This document shows, one piece after another, positions 12,998 to 25,534 of a DNA stretch of 64,000 nucleotides (position 1 is the stretch's first letter; every line of letters starts with the position of its first letter). The notes under the pieces were generated by a model that had not been told where the DNA came from, did not search any database, and saw only the letters and a list, made by a program, of their open reading frames with translations. Origin of the DNA: Panagrolaimus kolymaensis (lineage: Eukaryota; Nematoda; Chromadorea; Rhabditida; Panagrolaimidae); NCBI GenBank assembly GCA_028622995.1, contig JAJQJQ010000003.1, positions 2,914,001 to 2,978,000 on the forward strand. The letters run 5' to 3'. Position numbers and translations under genes: made by a program.

Positions 12998-14267
12998 ATT
13001 TCCTTCCTTAAAAAAAGATTAAATTTAGAAAATAAAAAAATAAAGAATCAAAAGCTAAAAAGCCTTGGCCGATCTATCTATCGCGCGATATGGTTTTTTT
13101 ATCCATTTGAAACTACATATGCGTGTAAAAATCGCTTTTTTTCTTTTCAAATCCTTCGTTGCCTAAGGCACGCATAGCAGGCAAGCGGGCAGGCTAAAAG
13201 ACAACATAAGAAGAAGGATAGATAGACAAACGAATCAATGCGCAAAGATGAATCGAATGTGTTGGATGCTATGGCGTCTGACATTGACCATTCATTCATT
13301 TCTGCTCCTCGGCAGCGCAGTTGAGGAATGAATCTTTATAGAAAAAGCCGGTTCACGGCAACTCAGCATCATCCTTCTTTTTTTTGATCGTTTATTTGGT
13401 TGGTTTTCAAGGATGAGTTTCTTATGTGTGTGGTTTCTTTTTTGCTCCTACGAGAGATGGATACTCGTTTTTTATATTTCTTTAAAAAATAATATTCAAT
13501 AAAATGCAATGGAGATGAATAATAATAATGTGATAAGTAAGCTTTGATTCAATAACTTTTACATGTATAAATTGCAAAAATATATAAGTTTTAATGACCG
13601 GAAATAGCTACAGTAATCAGAGGAAATGAATCACACATTTTTTGCACATGGAGTAATCTCTTCTCTTAATGGGTTGACCTTTTTAGTTATAAAAAACTTA
13701 ACCGCTCAAAAAACATTTCATAAAAGGCATTAAAGAATTATATCTTTTTTAAATCAAAGTTAGTCATCAACAATAAAAAAAATACTTCTTCCGAACTTCT
13801 AAGAAACAATAAACTTTAAGGTGAATGATTCATTCATTGCCAATGTGCATCATTATTGTCATCTTTAATTTTTGCGCAATACTATAAAAAAGCAGTCGTC
13901 TCAAAAGTATTTACAATGATTCATTTAAATCTTCTCTTATTTTTTAAGGATCGCCTCTCTAACTGTAAACCTTAAATTTATAAATAGCAAGCTAGTACAT
14001 ATATACTTTTCTTTTTTAAAACTTTTGTTCACAAAAATCTGTAATTTAATAGTCTCCACTTTGGTTTTTGCTCTTAGCGAAACACTCGTCTTTTAGTATT
14101 AGTTATATCATCTATCATTTACTAATATTCTATTGTTGTTTACTAAGGTTATGCATAGGTGCATAAACAGCCCATTTTTTATAAGTGGATAAAGTTTTTT
14201 GCTAAACTTTACACATTTTTTTTTTTCAACGTACATTGTTTTAACCATTAATTGTTCTTTTTAGAAA
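12998..14267. other. Divergent intergenic region, no gene seen
   Basis: This separates the EF-hand gene (-) from a TTR-like gene (+), so it should hold both promoters. Composition is AT-rich, with one less biased stretch near 13150-13350. I see no coding exon, RNA gene or repeat. Confidence 0.4.
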
Positions 14268-14788
14268 ATGCTCTCACCAACTTTTTTGATTGTTAGTATC
14301 GCCTTTTTACCTACAATTTATGGTTTTCGAACTCAAAGCACTGGTGTTAGAGGTGTTTTAATGTGTGGAGATAGACCGCTTACAGATACCTTGGTGAAAT
14401 TATGGGATGATGATAGTGGGCCAGATCTTGATGATCTTTTGGAAGAAGGCCACACTGATCACCGTGGATATTTTGAATTGAGTGGTAAAACTGATGAAAT
14501 GTAAGCTTGTTTATTAACAAAAGTATATTTAACACAAAACTTTTAGCACTACCATTGACCCTGTATTGAAAATTTATCATGATTGCGATGGTAAGTCGTT
14601 AACTAAAAATTTCTTCAAACATTCATTGATTTTATTCAGATGGTTTAATGCCTTGTCAACGTAAAGTCTCTTTTAATATTCCCGATAGTTACGTTAACAG
14701 TGGTTCAAAGCCAAACAAAATGTTCGATATTGGTACAGTCAACATGCAAATTATTTTTGAAAAAGAGGAACGAGATTGTCTCAATTAA
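14268..14788 (+). CDS. Transthyretin-like secreted protein
   Basis: Exons 14268-14500, 14547-14590, 14640-14788; 141 residues. Signal peptide about residues 1-19, then GVRG.LMCGDRPL.DTLVKLWDDDSGPDLDDLLEEG.TD..G.FELSG, TTIDPVLKIYHDCDDG and PCQRK...NIP..YVNSG, ending in ERDCLN. This is the standard nematode TTR-like fold with its conserved cysteines. It differs clearly from the TTR-like gene at 9.8 kb, so the pair is not a recent duplicate. Exact role unknown; the family is extracellular. Confidence 0.9.
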
Positions 14789-15080
14789 GAAACTTAAAAC
14801 CAATCTTTATCTTTAAATCACTTTTATGTACATAAACTAAGCGTTAATACTATTTTAACAAATAAAACTATATGGTAAAAACGAATTAGGATATAATCAA
14901 AAGGAAAGTAAAAAATGAAACTATAATGCCCAAAATACAAACATTTTAAAAAATAATAATTTCAATACAAAATAGTTAATAAATTATTACATACATAAAG
15001 AAATAAAATAAGTTAAACAAATATTAACACCACATATTGAATACGATCCACCGGTGACATGTAAGAATACAAATTGAGTT

Positions 15081-15489
15081 TTAGCAAACAGCATCAAGAT
15101 ATCTGGCATAAGGTTGAAGAGTTTGAGAATTGACGAAGCTTGAGATGCCAATGAGAATTCCACTAATGATGAGACCCACGAATGTAAGACCAACGAAGAA
15201 AGGTACGGTAAAAACGAGACCAATGAAAATGAAAGAAACTGAAAAAATGATACAGTAGTTGAAAATAAAAGAAAGGAAATAGCATACATTGAAAGAACAA
15301 AGCAGATGTTAGAATTGTGCCAATCACGATTAGAATATAAGCTGCAAGTCCAAGCATAGGCATAGCGTTCACAACCATCAAGATGATAAATATTAGCTTT
15401 ACTTGTTGTCGTTGATTCAAACCCAATGATTGAGGTTCTTTGTTGTCATTGTCATCTTCTTCTGTTTCATATTCCGTAACTTTACCCAT
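15081..15489 (-). CDS. Small very hydrophobic membrane protein, family not recognised
   Basis: Exons 15489-15288 and 15238-15081 give 119 residues. An acidic N-terminus (about 30 residues) leads into an almost uninterrupted hydrophobic block of about 70 residues, enough for three or four helices or a long hairpin, then a short polar tail. The second exon was read in the frame giving I/L/F/G-rich membrane segments; another open frame there is longer but Ser-rich and out of phase with exon 1. The layout resembles hairpin-type lipid-droplet or ER proteins, but I cannot assign a family. The start lies 222 bases downstream of the stop of the same-strand mmad-1 gene, compatible with an operon, though no trans-splice evidence is visible. 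Confidence 0.6.
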
Positions 15490-15711
15490 TGTTATTGCTG
15501 AATCATAACTAGATTACATAAAAGAGTATTGTTTTTTTGAAAAATATTTTGTAGCTTCATACTTTTTAGTTTAGTTGAATAGTAAAATAAATATCTACAC
15601 TTTATTTTAAACAAACATAAATCACCAGTTGACATACAAAAAATTTAAACAATAGCAAGTCAATAGTAAACCCTCACAAAAATAAATTTACATTTAGATT
15701 TCATTATATTC

Positions 15712-16799
15712 CTATAGTTGTTGGTTGAGATTTTTGACAACATTTTTGACAAAATCACATTGAAGAGGAGCATCAGTAAAAATTGTTCCAACAAATGCAT
15801 GAGTTCCCCAGAGCATATGTTTTATAACTTTGCAGCATCCTAAGTCTTCAATCTGGAAGCCAAGTTGACGATAACGATCATCAGTTTCGAATAAGCATGC
15901 ATTCGTAAACTTTCCAAGATACTGTAAAAGCACAAGATGATAATAAACTGTTATGTAAAGATAAAACTTACAGGACGACCACTTGAAGGGTCGATGAAGT
16001 CAGCCCAATATCCAAATTCTTTTAATGCTTGACAAATAGCTGTAGCAGAATCGATAAACTAAAAATGAGATTTGCTAATAAAAGAAAACGTAAAAGATAA
16101 GCTTACTGATGCAGTTAATTTCATGCGTTCTATTTCCATATCAGGTGACCAAGCGTTCATATCAGCGTCAGCTTTCTGAGTAAGGTTAAGAACCGTTACT
16201 TGTTTTCCATTCAAATCCATGTCTACGAAGAGATATTTTAGGTCTGAAAAAAGATACTAAATATAAAAAACAAAAGAAGACAGCAAAGGGGTTAACCTTT
16301 CTTAAGCAATCGAGGACAATCTACAGCTTTCAATTCGACGTTGCAATCAGACTTAATTTTATCAATAACAGGTACAGGTTCATAATCAGCTGCTTTTTTG
16401 ATATTCGAAGTAAGAGTAAGAAGTTGTTCAATTGATAACGTTTTTATATCAGCTTTAGGTTCAGGTCTAATGGTAGTAGTTTTCTTAATATGATTCTGTA
16501 ACATTTCGTATATTATACAAGGCAATAATGAGCGAATAAAACGTACTCTATTTAACGCAATCGGTCGTGCGCCTAAATTGATAGCGACATCACCAGGAAA
16601 GGGAAAGTTCTTGTTGGGTCCAAGTAAATTATTCTTGCGACCTGAAAAGTATCAATGCAACAGTTTAATGCAGAAAAAGAAAATAAAGCATACGTTGGTG
16701 AGTATTATCCACAAAAATAATTGCTGGTTGTGAAGCACGAGACAATGTTGACATATTTTGATTTCGCAAAGAGTTGTTGATGTTTCGGCATATGCTCAT
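15712..16799 (-). CDS. mmad-1: MMADHC / cblD cobalamin-trafficking protein homologue
   Basis: Six exons: 16799-16694, 16641-16547, 16495-16297, 16243-16107, 16058-15972, 15921-15712; 277 residues against about 296 in human. Diagnostic segments are [14 protein letters not shown] near the N-terminus, then [43 protein letters not shown] and [11 protein letters not shown]. The family partners with MMACHC and directs cob(II)alamin to cytosolic methionine synthase or mitochondrial methylmalonyl-CoA mutase. The N-terminus has Arg and Ser residues and few acids, compatible with a mitochondrial leader. All introns are about 50 bases and phases agree throughout. Confidence 0.92.
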
Positions 16800-17695
16800 C
16801 TGAAAAGATATCACGGATAAAATATACAAAAACGTGAAGAACTAACCCCTGAAGAAGGTAATGACATGGTTGTTTAGTATTTGAGAACAATCTGAAAAGA
16901 AAGAAATATAAAAATAGTGGAAATAAATGTGAAAACGTGAACGCAAAATGGTAATCATGTGAGTGATGTTTCAACAACAAAAATTTGTTTGAGAAAAAAA
17001 CTTGAAGCAAATGATGAACGTGAATGAATGAGCAAAGAACAAAACGCCAACAAAGAAGCACCAACAAATTATTGACTGATGCAATACTAAAAAAAAATAA
17101 GCAATAACCAAAAAGTTGTCGATTGATTTCAATAATGGTTTACCACTACCTTTATTTTTTAATATAAGAAAAAGAGAAAATTTTATTTTGAACCGGTCAT
17201 GAATTATTTCATTATTAGAAGGAAAAAATCTAAAAAAAATCACGTCATCTTCTCGACTGATCATTGCTCGTAAATAACCAAAAACATTTGTTCCGTCAAA
17301 ATCAAACTTTTTTTTAAAAAAGTTCAACTGTTTTTCTTTTGTCTATCAAAAAAATATTATTTTGTCTACTCCTTTCTTTTCTATTATTGGAAGATTTTTT
17401 TTACACCATCAGTGGTTTTTTGATGAAGCTTTTTTATAGCTCTTTGGAAATGTCTAAAATACGATGAACACGAAGTTATTATTTCAAAATAATGATACTG
17501 AATGGTTTAAAAATAGATCTGAGAAAAAAAAATTAGATTCCACCAAAATTATTTTGGGCTTTAAATTTTTCTATAATATGAGTGCTTTTTCACCATCAAA
17601 TATGTTTGTTTATTATTTTTTATCAAGATCTTTTTTGCATAGGTTTTTTAAAAAGACATGGATGGCTTTATTGAAATTATTTTTTTTAAATATAA
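16800..17695. other. Intergenic, no gene seen
   Basis: AT-rich spacer between the claudin-like gene and mmad-1, both on the minus strand. Open frames here on both strands are Phe/Lys-rich translations of homopolymer tracts without splice-compatible neighbours. Confidence 0.4.
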
Positions 17696-18709
17696 TTAAA
17701 CCCTGCTTGGGTGATAAAATTGCATGTCGTTCATTCCAAAATTGAGATCATTTGAGGAAGAAGATCTATTAAGAAGTTGATAGGCTCCAGCAATGGATAC
17801 GAGAGTTGCAAGTAAAAAGGAAAGAGTACCAAACGAATAAATGTAAAATGCAGATCCAATGGCTTGCTATAATTTGGGGTTATAAAAAATAAAAATAATA
17901 TAAAAGTTAGTTGGCATACCTCATAAGTGCCCACGAGACCTGTAACGAATCGATGGTCAACGCGATGAGCGGCAAAGAAAAAGATTACGGCAGTGGCAAG
18001 AGAGGCAAGAACTGAAAAAATAGAGGAATGATGAGTGAGTGACGGTCGTAAAAGGTCATGAGTTTTTTTTAAAGAGTTATTATTAAACTTACACGCGATG
18101 AAAGTCAAAATACTAAATATTAAGGCACATGAGGGAGAACATGGCGAACAAGTACCAGAAATAAGAGCTAAAGCTCCAGTTGCAATGGAAATTATGATAA
18201 GGGCAAGGCATGCTTTGTGCCAAACTGAAAAATTATATGTTTATTCTAATTTTTATTACTAATAAACTTACAGTAAAATTGATGATGAGCTGCTTCGGAT
18301 GCGGCGCTATTTCCATCAATATCATCAATATTTTGATCAATAATTTCAGCAGCATTTTGATCAAATTTATAAGTGCAATGTAAACTTCGATCATTATATT
18401 GCGGCAAATTACCTGCCATTCGTTGACTTTTTGTGCAATCAAGCCATAAACCATGCTTAAAAATTTTATCATTTTTAGTTGTCTCAAAGTTTAAATTACA
18501 CTTACATGATGCTCTGCTCTGAATTCTCGTAAATCAACAACTTGCCAACTGGGACTTAATACACCAATGATACTTAAAATCATAGCAAGCATCAAAAAAA
18601 TTAGTGATAAGATTATCACCAAGGTTTGCTTACAGCCTCCGGTATTTCCATTACCACCCGCATTTGTCATGACACTTCTATAATCTCTCCATTGTCCAAA
18701 TCGAAACAT
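17696..18709 (-). CDS. Clc-like / claudin-fold four-transmembrane protein
   Basis: Exons 18709-18506, 18455-18272, 18224-18093, 18011-17920, 17866-17696; 260 residues. Membrane spans lie near residues 28-50 (LVIILSLIFLMLAMILSIIG), 133-150, 165-190 and 210-235. The first extracellular loop carries PSWQVV and GLWLDCT, the W..GLW.C signature of the claudin/PMP22/nematode Clc-like superfamily, plus a further cysteine near HCTYKF. Family members act in epithelial junctions, channel regulation or membrane organisation; the specific role is unknown. Exon 2 begins after an AAG acceptor (TTTTTAAG, 18456). Which Clc-like or clc gene it matches cannot be told from the sequence alone. Confidence 0.82.
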
Positions 18710-19498
18710 AATTTTTTTTGTGGTTGTTCAAAAGGAACAACCCATTTGATACAACAAATTCGGGGTGACGGAAAGAGAGGGAAACAAGAAAAAAAAACAA
18801 ATTTACGTGATGTTTTACGTGAATAAAACAGGAGCAAAAAAAATTTGTAAATGAAAAAAGGTCGATCAATACAATTTTTACAAACCACGCCAAAAAAAGT
18901 CAATCGAAAAAATTTGGAAATGCGCAAGTAGTGTTGATGCGCCCCGGTGAATGAAAAGACGCTGGCAGAATTTTTTCATGTGTTGTTGCTGCCCGCTCAA
19001 AAACAAGATGAAATGTCCTTGAGCCAGCTGGAAAGAATGATTCTTCTGCATTTCACTGAACGACGATTTTTGTCGTCAGGTTCTGGATAAAAAATAATAT
19101 AAAACCGGCAAAGAAAAATGACCAATCACTTTTTTATTTTTAAATCCGAAAAGAAATTCGATTTTATTGTTGCTAATAATAATCCCATTAGCTGTTAATT
19201 TGTTTAAATTTGTTTATAAAGGAAAAGTTAAAGATAAAAATTTATTTTAACATGCAAAATTCAAAAATTCAAAAAATATATCTGATTTTTATTATAAAAA
19301 ATACCAGTAAAAAATGTAAGGAAAAAAATATTTAAAAAAATGAAATCAACAAATTAAAAAATTACTATGACTTGGTACAAAAAGAAATGCAAAAGCTCAT
19401 TTTTTGAAGAAATATTAAATAAATTCTTCATTGAGTTGATGCATCTCCAAATGTTAAAAATATTGGTTTTAAAAAACCAAAGTGAAAATGCAAAAAAT
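18710..19498. other. Intergenic, no gene seen
   Basis: Spacer between two minus-strand genes. A short region near 18930-19080 is less AT-rich than its surroundings but has no supported exon. The rest is A/T homopolymer-rich. Confidence 0.35.
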
Positions 19499-20793
19499 TT
19501 ATTCAAAAAGGTTTTTAAGATCTTCGGGAGTTCGATTACCTTTTTCAGTTAAAATTCCAGTAATTAATTTCGCCGGTGTAATATCAAATGCCGGATTCCA
19601 AACTGGAGTTTCTTTTGGAGCCGTTAATTTTTCGTTAAAGGTAATAAGCTCAAGCGCGGGTCTTTCTTCAATGCGTATTTCATTGCCAGATTTGATTGAT
19701 GGATTAATGGATGATGTTGGAGTAACAACATAAAAAGGCACCCGATGAAAATTTGCAAGAACTGAAAGCATATAAGTGCCGATTTTATTGGCTGTGTCTC
19801 CATTCAATGCAACCTGGTCGGCTCCAACCAAAATTGCATCAATTTTGTATTTTTGCATTGCCGCCGCAGCCATATTGTCAGCAATTAAAACAAATGGAAT
19901 GTTTTCTTTTAATAGCTCATATGAAGTCAAACGCGAGCCTTGATTGTATGGTCGAGTCTCTAAAGCAATTGCAAGGCGAAGACGTCCTCGTGCTTGAAGT
20001 TGTCGAATAACTCCCAAAGCTGTTCCATGTGAACTTGTTGCAAGTGAGCCTGTGTTGCAAATAGTCATAATCGTTAATTTCTCATCATCAGCATAATTGC
20101 TTTCAACACAAATGGTTGCATTTTTAAGAAGTAAATCATTTTCATTTTTTTCGTTTATAAACCATTCAAAGGCACTCTTTTGGATTCTGTAATACAAACT
20201 TTTCTAAAAAAAAATTAATCCTAAAATATTTTACTTTTTGACTAATCTCGCCACATCAGAATGAGATTCTTTTTTGTCATTATCAATAATTTTCCAAATA
20301 TCACTTATAGCATTACGCAAATTTACAGCTGTAGGCCGAGATGAGATAAGTTTTTGGCAGCAATCACCAATAAAAAACATAAGCTCTTTATAATTTTGAG
20401 GAGCTCGATGTTCAAGTTCGATTCCCAATCCGAGGGTTCCAACTGTGGCAATTAAAGGTGCACCTCGAACTTGCATATTTTTAATGACGTTATAAGCATC
20501 ATCCACGGAATTAACTTCAATGAATACAGTATCATGGGGAAGTTTTAGTTGGTCTAATATCTAAAATACAAAAAAGAAAGTGGATAAGGAAAACGGGAAA
20601 CCAAAAAAGTAATTACCCTGAGAGTCTTATTATCATGATCATAAATAATAGAATGAATAGCTCGATCTTGATTAGCAGCCGATTCCCAATGATGTTTAGC
20701 TTCATCAAAGTCTACGACTACTCCTGCAGGTTTATCAATCCCAGCATTTGGTGGCCGATCATTTGCTGGCAAACTGGAGATGGGACTCCTCAT
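19499..20793 (-). CDS. mri1: Methylthioribose-1-phosphate isomerase
   Basis: Exons 20793-20617, 20560-20235 and about 20198-19499; about 367 residues, close to the usual length. It isomerises 5-methylthioribose-1-phosphate to the ribulose form in the methionine salvage pathway and belongs to the eIF2B-like fold. Visible landmarks: [11 protein letters not shown] in the N-terminal half, the catalytic cysteine in [16 protein letters not shown], the catalytic aspartate in [29 protein letters not shown] and [11 protein letters not shown] near the end. The last intron is ambiguous: phase is satisfied by donor GTAAAA with an AAAAG acceptor at 20199, or by a weaker GTCAAA donor with the TTTTAG acceptor at 20204. 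Either keeps the frame. Confidence 0.93.
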
Positions 20794-21253
20794 TTGCCGA
20801 CAAATCTTAGTTAGTCAAGCCTAAAACTAAAACATTGACCAAAAATGAATAAAAATGAAACAAAAAAGTCTAGCACAAAAATCATAAACTGATAATAATA
20901 AAGACGGCCTTATTATGTTTGTGTTGCTGCGAAGGGTAGAGCAACAACCTCTTCTTTCCTTTCCTTGACAACACTGATAGGGAGACTGGTTAAGAAAAAA
21001 AAAATCAAAGCTATGAAGAAATTATGCGCTCAACTAACAGGAATATTTCTCAGTAAAATACATCATCAACACACGCAAGGAAAGAAATGGCATATTTACC
21101 GATACTAAAAAAAGGTATTGAAACGTTACACAATTTTTAAAAAAAATAATATTTTTATTTATTTAACTTTTTTTGACTCGTTTTAAAATACAGATAAAAA
21201 TAATAAAAAATATGTACAAAACCAGGGAGGAAAAATAAAACAACAGAAAAAGA
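20794..21253. other. Intergenic, no gene seen
   Basis: Spacer between mri1 and the PROPPIN gene, same strand. It should contain the promoter or trans-splice region of mri1 and the 3' end of the PROPPIN gene. Nothing else is recognised. Confidence 0.35.
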
Positions 21254-22586
21254 TTAAGCAATTTTCCAAAACTCTTGATCCGCAGCTAAATCAAATAATA
21301 GTTCATGACCTTGGGGTTTAGAGCTGCATTCAGAAAATCGAAAATATGTTCCATCATATCCTATTGTAATAACATCCTTATTTAATGCTGGTTCATTTGA
21401 AAGACCCGAAGTTACTGAATTTGTTGTAAACGCGCATTCAACAATTTGCTCTGAATTTGGTAATGAAAATTGAACGATGCTTCGTCGCTCATTTGCAAAA
21501 CGTATGTGATCGAGTCTAAAAAGAAACCGCGATAGAATATGTAAAATTGAAAATGTAAAAATGTGCTTACATTTTCTGAACAGAAGGTTGTCGCTCATTA
21601 TCAGAATCTTTGAGGGAAAAAACATGAATGGTTCCTTTATCACTCGAAACCGACAAATAGCAAGAATCATATGAAAATCGTAAACTAAAATCATCACACT
21701 TTTATATTTTCATAGAAACTTGTCAAAACTCACCAATGTAAAGCAGCATTATCCACACCTCGACGAAGTTCATAAAATAATTCTCGAGTTCTGGTATCAA
21801 ATACTTTGACTACTGTACCTTTATTTGAACCAGTTGCAATTCGAGTTGCTTGATTATTCAACGCAATTCTTGCCAATGGACTTGTATGAGCGAAAATTAC
21901 ACTTGGAGCGAGTGATCGACTTTGACTGGTGTTTTGTAAATTTACAAGCTAAAAAAATAAAGAAAATAAGAAAAACATATAAATTTTTGACAAACTTGAA
22001 CACTGCCTGCTTTGGTTCCAGGATATGCCAAAAATTCAAGTTTATTATCTGGGCTGATTGCCATTAATCCAGTTGGATTATAAACGGTTTCTTCTGATCT
22101 CACGAGTTGGAAAGTATCAGTATTGTGAATATGAATTTGACTATGTTGAACAATAATTAATCGAGTTTGAGTCATCGAAACATTCAACACTGGGCTTCCA
22201 ACAGATACTTCAACAACAAATTTTCTCAATTTTGTATCATAAATCATTACAACATTATTAGCAAATTTTGGTCTTGGATTTCCCGAAACAATAGCAACCA
22301 AATTTGTTCGATCCATTAATGCTACAAATCTAACACTTCCAACATCTTGTGCTTCTAAAAATTTTTCATATTCCAATTTTCAATGGAGTGTAAAATCTTA
22401 CTCAAATTAATCAATTCTACCAATGGATCAGTATTAAATATTCTTACGCCATCATCAGTTGCAAGTGCAAAACAATCTACAAATTGGCTGATTATGAAAG
22501 AAATAATTTGAAAGTTCTATCAACATTTTTTAAATCAAAATTTAACCTTGTTGTTGATTAAAAGATATTTGGCGAATCAATGGCAT
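21254..22586 (-). CDS. epg-6: PROPPIN autophagy WD-repeat protein, WIPI3/4 (EPG-6) type
   Basis: Exons 22586-22547, 22476-22402, 22354-21996, 21948-21734, 21684-21571, 21515-21254; 354 residues, as expected for a seven-bladed PROPPIN. Blade 1 reads FALATDDGVRIFNTDPL; then GSVRFVALMDRTNLVAIV, MIYD, VSMTQTRLIIV and SPLARIALNNQATRIATGSNKGTVVKVFD. The phosphoinositide-binding motif is LRRG (ELFYELRRGVDNA), the form seen in WIPI3/WIPI4/EPG-6 rather than the FRRG of WIPI1/2/ATG-18. It binds PI3P on phagophore membranes and acts with ATG-2 in autophagosome maturation. Two acceptors had to be set downstream of look-alike sites (22477 and 22355) to keep the frame. The symbol is by motif type; orthology is inferred. 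Confidence 0.9.
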
Positions 22587-23194
22587 TTTTAAATGATTAT
22601 TAGCTTGGCGGTGATATAATCTTTTTTGATAAATTTTTTAAAAATATGAAAAAGAAAAACTTGCGCTGAAAAGTTAATGATCTGGTTGATATGCATCGGG
22701 TCGGTCACATGCGACGAAAACAAAAATGCACAGAACGCCAGATAACTATTCATATTTTTGTTTTGAAAGCTGTAATTATATACCAAAAATGAATTTATTT
22801 ATTTAAACTTTATGTTTTTCTAAAATTTTGGACAATCGATGACGAAAGTAAATTTTTTAATTTCAATAAGTTTATAAAAAATGAAGAATACATATATGAA
22901 TAGTCGCATCATCGACGATGAAAGCGATTAGAACACATGAAATAAGTTAAAATTATACAGCTTTATGAAACCCTAACAGATTAAACTTTACTTTTAGTTT
23001 TCGTTAGTTATTTTTAATATTTTGATTTGTCATTAAAAATATGCAACAATAGTATAATTTTAAAAAATGCTAACTACATCCAAAATCAAAGCCTTTGAAT
23101 CAAAAAGACAAAATTGTTAAAAAGTTTTATTATTACAAATAAAGTTATAAAATATACATGCAATCAGAAATTCAAACAACAAAAAATGCTTTGA
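22587..23194. other. Intergenic, no gene seen
   Basis: AT-rich spacer between the type I membrane protein gene and the PROPPIN gene, both minus strand. No coding or RNA signal was found. Confidence 0.35.
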
Positions 23195-25534
23195 TTATTG
23201 CTTGCGATGATTATTCTTGGAGGTCGACTTCTTCGATTTGCTTTTGCTCTTCTTTTTCTTTTTGCTTTTTCCTTGATGATTAACAGCAGCAGCAGATTCT
23301 TCAATTTGAGTTGGATTTGTTGCCATTTCTTGATTTGGATGTTGAGGAGCATGAATATCTTTGACAGGAGCAGCAGAAAGTACAGCTTTGACATCACTCA
23401 TAGTTTTCAATGCATCAAGATCATCAAAATACTTTGGATTTTTTTGATAGGCTTTTTCAATGATGTTGATTGGAAATGGCATAACTTCACGTTCAGCAGG
23501 AGTGTAAGATTTACGAACCTTGGCCACTTGACGACTAAAAAAGCAAAAAAATAGTTAAAGTAATTGTAAAAAATAAACCTACCGAATCCATGTGCAAGCT
23601 TTTCTTCGATTGAATTCAGAGAACCTTGGTTGCATAGCAACGACGTACAAAAGCGGAATGGAGACCTTTGCAATCAATTCGAAATCAGCACCAACATATT
23701 TATGAAAATCAGCTCCAAAAGTAAAGTACGCCACTGATTCAAGAATGTCAGGTCGACGAATATATTCTAATCCAGTTATGGTCATATGAGTGATTCTCTT
23801 CTTGCTATCAAATTGGACGCCATTCTTTTTCAAACCTTCTTCAGCTTCAACACTAAAAAAGGAACATAAGGATTTTAACCATAGAAGGGAAAAACATACG
23901 CAAACTTGTTCATTTCTTTGTACATTTCACTGATGGGAACACAGAAGAGGTCGATTTCACGATCATAATCTTCGCGAACCATTAAGGGATAACGACTAAA
24001 AAATAAAATTACTAGCTTTTATATGATAAAAGAAAAACTAACCTTTCCATCTTTTCCATTAGATAATATTCATGTTCACCAAGACAATCGAATCTCGACA
24101 AGGATAACCATGGAGCTTCGATAAGCACTTTCATATTTTTCTGTAGGATACCTTGAAGTGAATCAGTTTTGTGTGATTTTAGCGATTTCACAACAAGGCG
24201 AGATGGTTCAGGATAAGTTACTTTGTTCAAAACCAATTGTGTCTTAGGAGCTTTTTCAGCAGAAGGTTGAGTTGTTGCAGTTTCAAATGGAGGTTGTTGA
24301 GTTGCATCCACAGTTGGTTTTGGCTGTGTTGGTTCAGCTGATGGTATAGGCGCTTTTGATTGTACACTTTTAGATTTGGCTTCTTTCTTGACTTCTTTTG
24401 GCGCAGCTTGTTCTTCTTTAGGATGTTCAATTTCAGCAGGTATTTCTTGAGTATCGACCGTACCTTCATTGGTTTTTCCAGCTTCATTTTCTTCTGGAGG
24501 TGGAACATCAGCTATCTTTGGAGCACCCTTGCGTCGTTTATTCCAACGTTTCCATCTAAAAAACAATATTGTATAAGTTAAAAATGTCTGAGTAAAACAA
24601 GCTTACAATAAAACAATCACAACGATGACCACAAAAAGAACGAAGATTCCCAATACAACTCCCAAAACAATCCATAAAATTTGAGCAGATTCAGTGCCTT
24701 CTGTAGTCGTAACTATAGAACTTGATGGTGTTGAAGATGAAAGTGGAAGTGTAGTTGTTGTTGTTGGCTCGCCTATTGTGATGATAGCATGTTTCTAAAA
24801 ATTTGAAAGCTTATAACGTGATTTTACACGAAAAAAGGAACATACAATTTGTAAAGGACATTGAGGATCAGCTAGAACAACTTCCAAATTCATATATCCA
24901 TTTTGACCAATCTTAGGATCACAACAATAACCATAGGCATTAAGCATTGTATGAAGACCATCTTTCATTTGCATTGAACCACACCCACTTGCTACTTGTT
25001 TAGGAACAGCTAAAAAAGATAGTTTATAATAATTATCAACAAAAAAAGATAAACGAACTTGAACCCATTAACAAAAAATTTGTTGCATCCTTTCCGACAA
25101 AAAATTCACATTGAGATGGACCACATTCAGAAGAAACAACAGCATTTGGATTTCTTTTCAAAACATCATAACAAATTTTAACCCTGAAAATGTTTCCATT
25201 ATTTCTGTGCAATATAAAAAGGCTAAACTTACTTTCCATTACAATCATCTGCACAAATTCCAAATTCTAAGCTGTCACCATTCAATAAAACTTCAATATG
25301 ACCAGTTTTTGTTACGATGATATCTTCACCAACTTGTGTTCCAACATCTGAAGCCAAAGTACCATCAATACTGGAGAGTGATTTGACAGCAGGTTGTTCA
25401 AATTTTTGATTGAATGTCGAAGAATCATGATGAGAATCCGTTGACTTGTATCTTTTAGGTCGAGAAGAATCAGCAGACATTGTAGGAATTGATAACAGCA
25501 AAATCACCAAGAGTTTCAGCATTTTGAACAACAT
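23195..25534 (-). CDS. Type I membrane protein with Cys-rich ectodomain and large charged cytoplasmic part, unknown family
   Basis: Eight exons join without frame break: 25534-25233, 25183-25059, 25009-24846, 24794-24607, 24555-24043, 23995-23900, 23852-23583, 23534-23195; 665 residues. Signal peptide about residues 1-21. The ectodomain (to about 230) has paired cysteines (CADDC, C....C, GYCCDPK, CPLQI) and a Thr/Ser-rich stalk. One strong membrane span (WIVLGVVLGIFVLFVVIVV) is followed by basic WKRWNKRRK. The cytoplasmic side has a Pro/Glu/Lys-rich linker of about 100 residues, then a folded-looking region of about 250 residues with conserved-looking WLSLSRFDCLGEHEYYLMEKMER and RYPLMVREDYDREIDLFCVPISEMY, and a Lys/Ser tail. 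I do not recognise the domain; it looks like a nematode-specific family. An adhesion or receptor role is conceivable but unsupported. Confidence 0.75.

Noticed and set aside
14987..15289. 100-codon Ser-rich frame at the 3' end of the hydrophobic protein gene
   Set aside because: It is out of phase with exon 1; the in-phase frame continues the membrane segments and stops at 15081.
17464..17745. 93-codon plus-strand open frame
   Set aside because: It overlaps the last exon of the well-supported Clc-like gene on the opposite strand and shows only homopolymer-type coding.
17731..18108. 125-codon minus-strand frame over the Clc-like gene
   Set aside because: It reads through introns in a different frame; the phased exon model gives the expected four-span protein.
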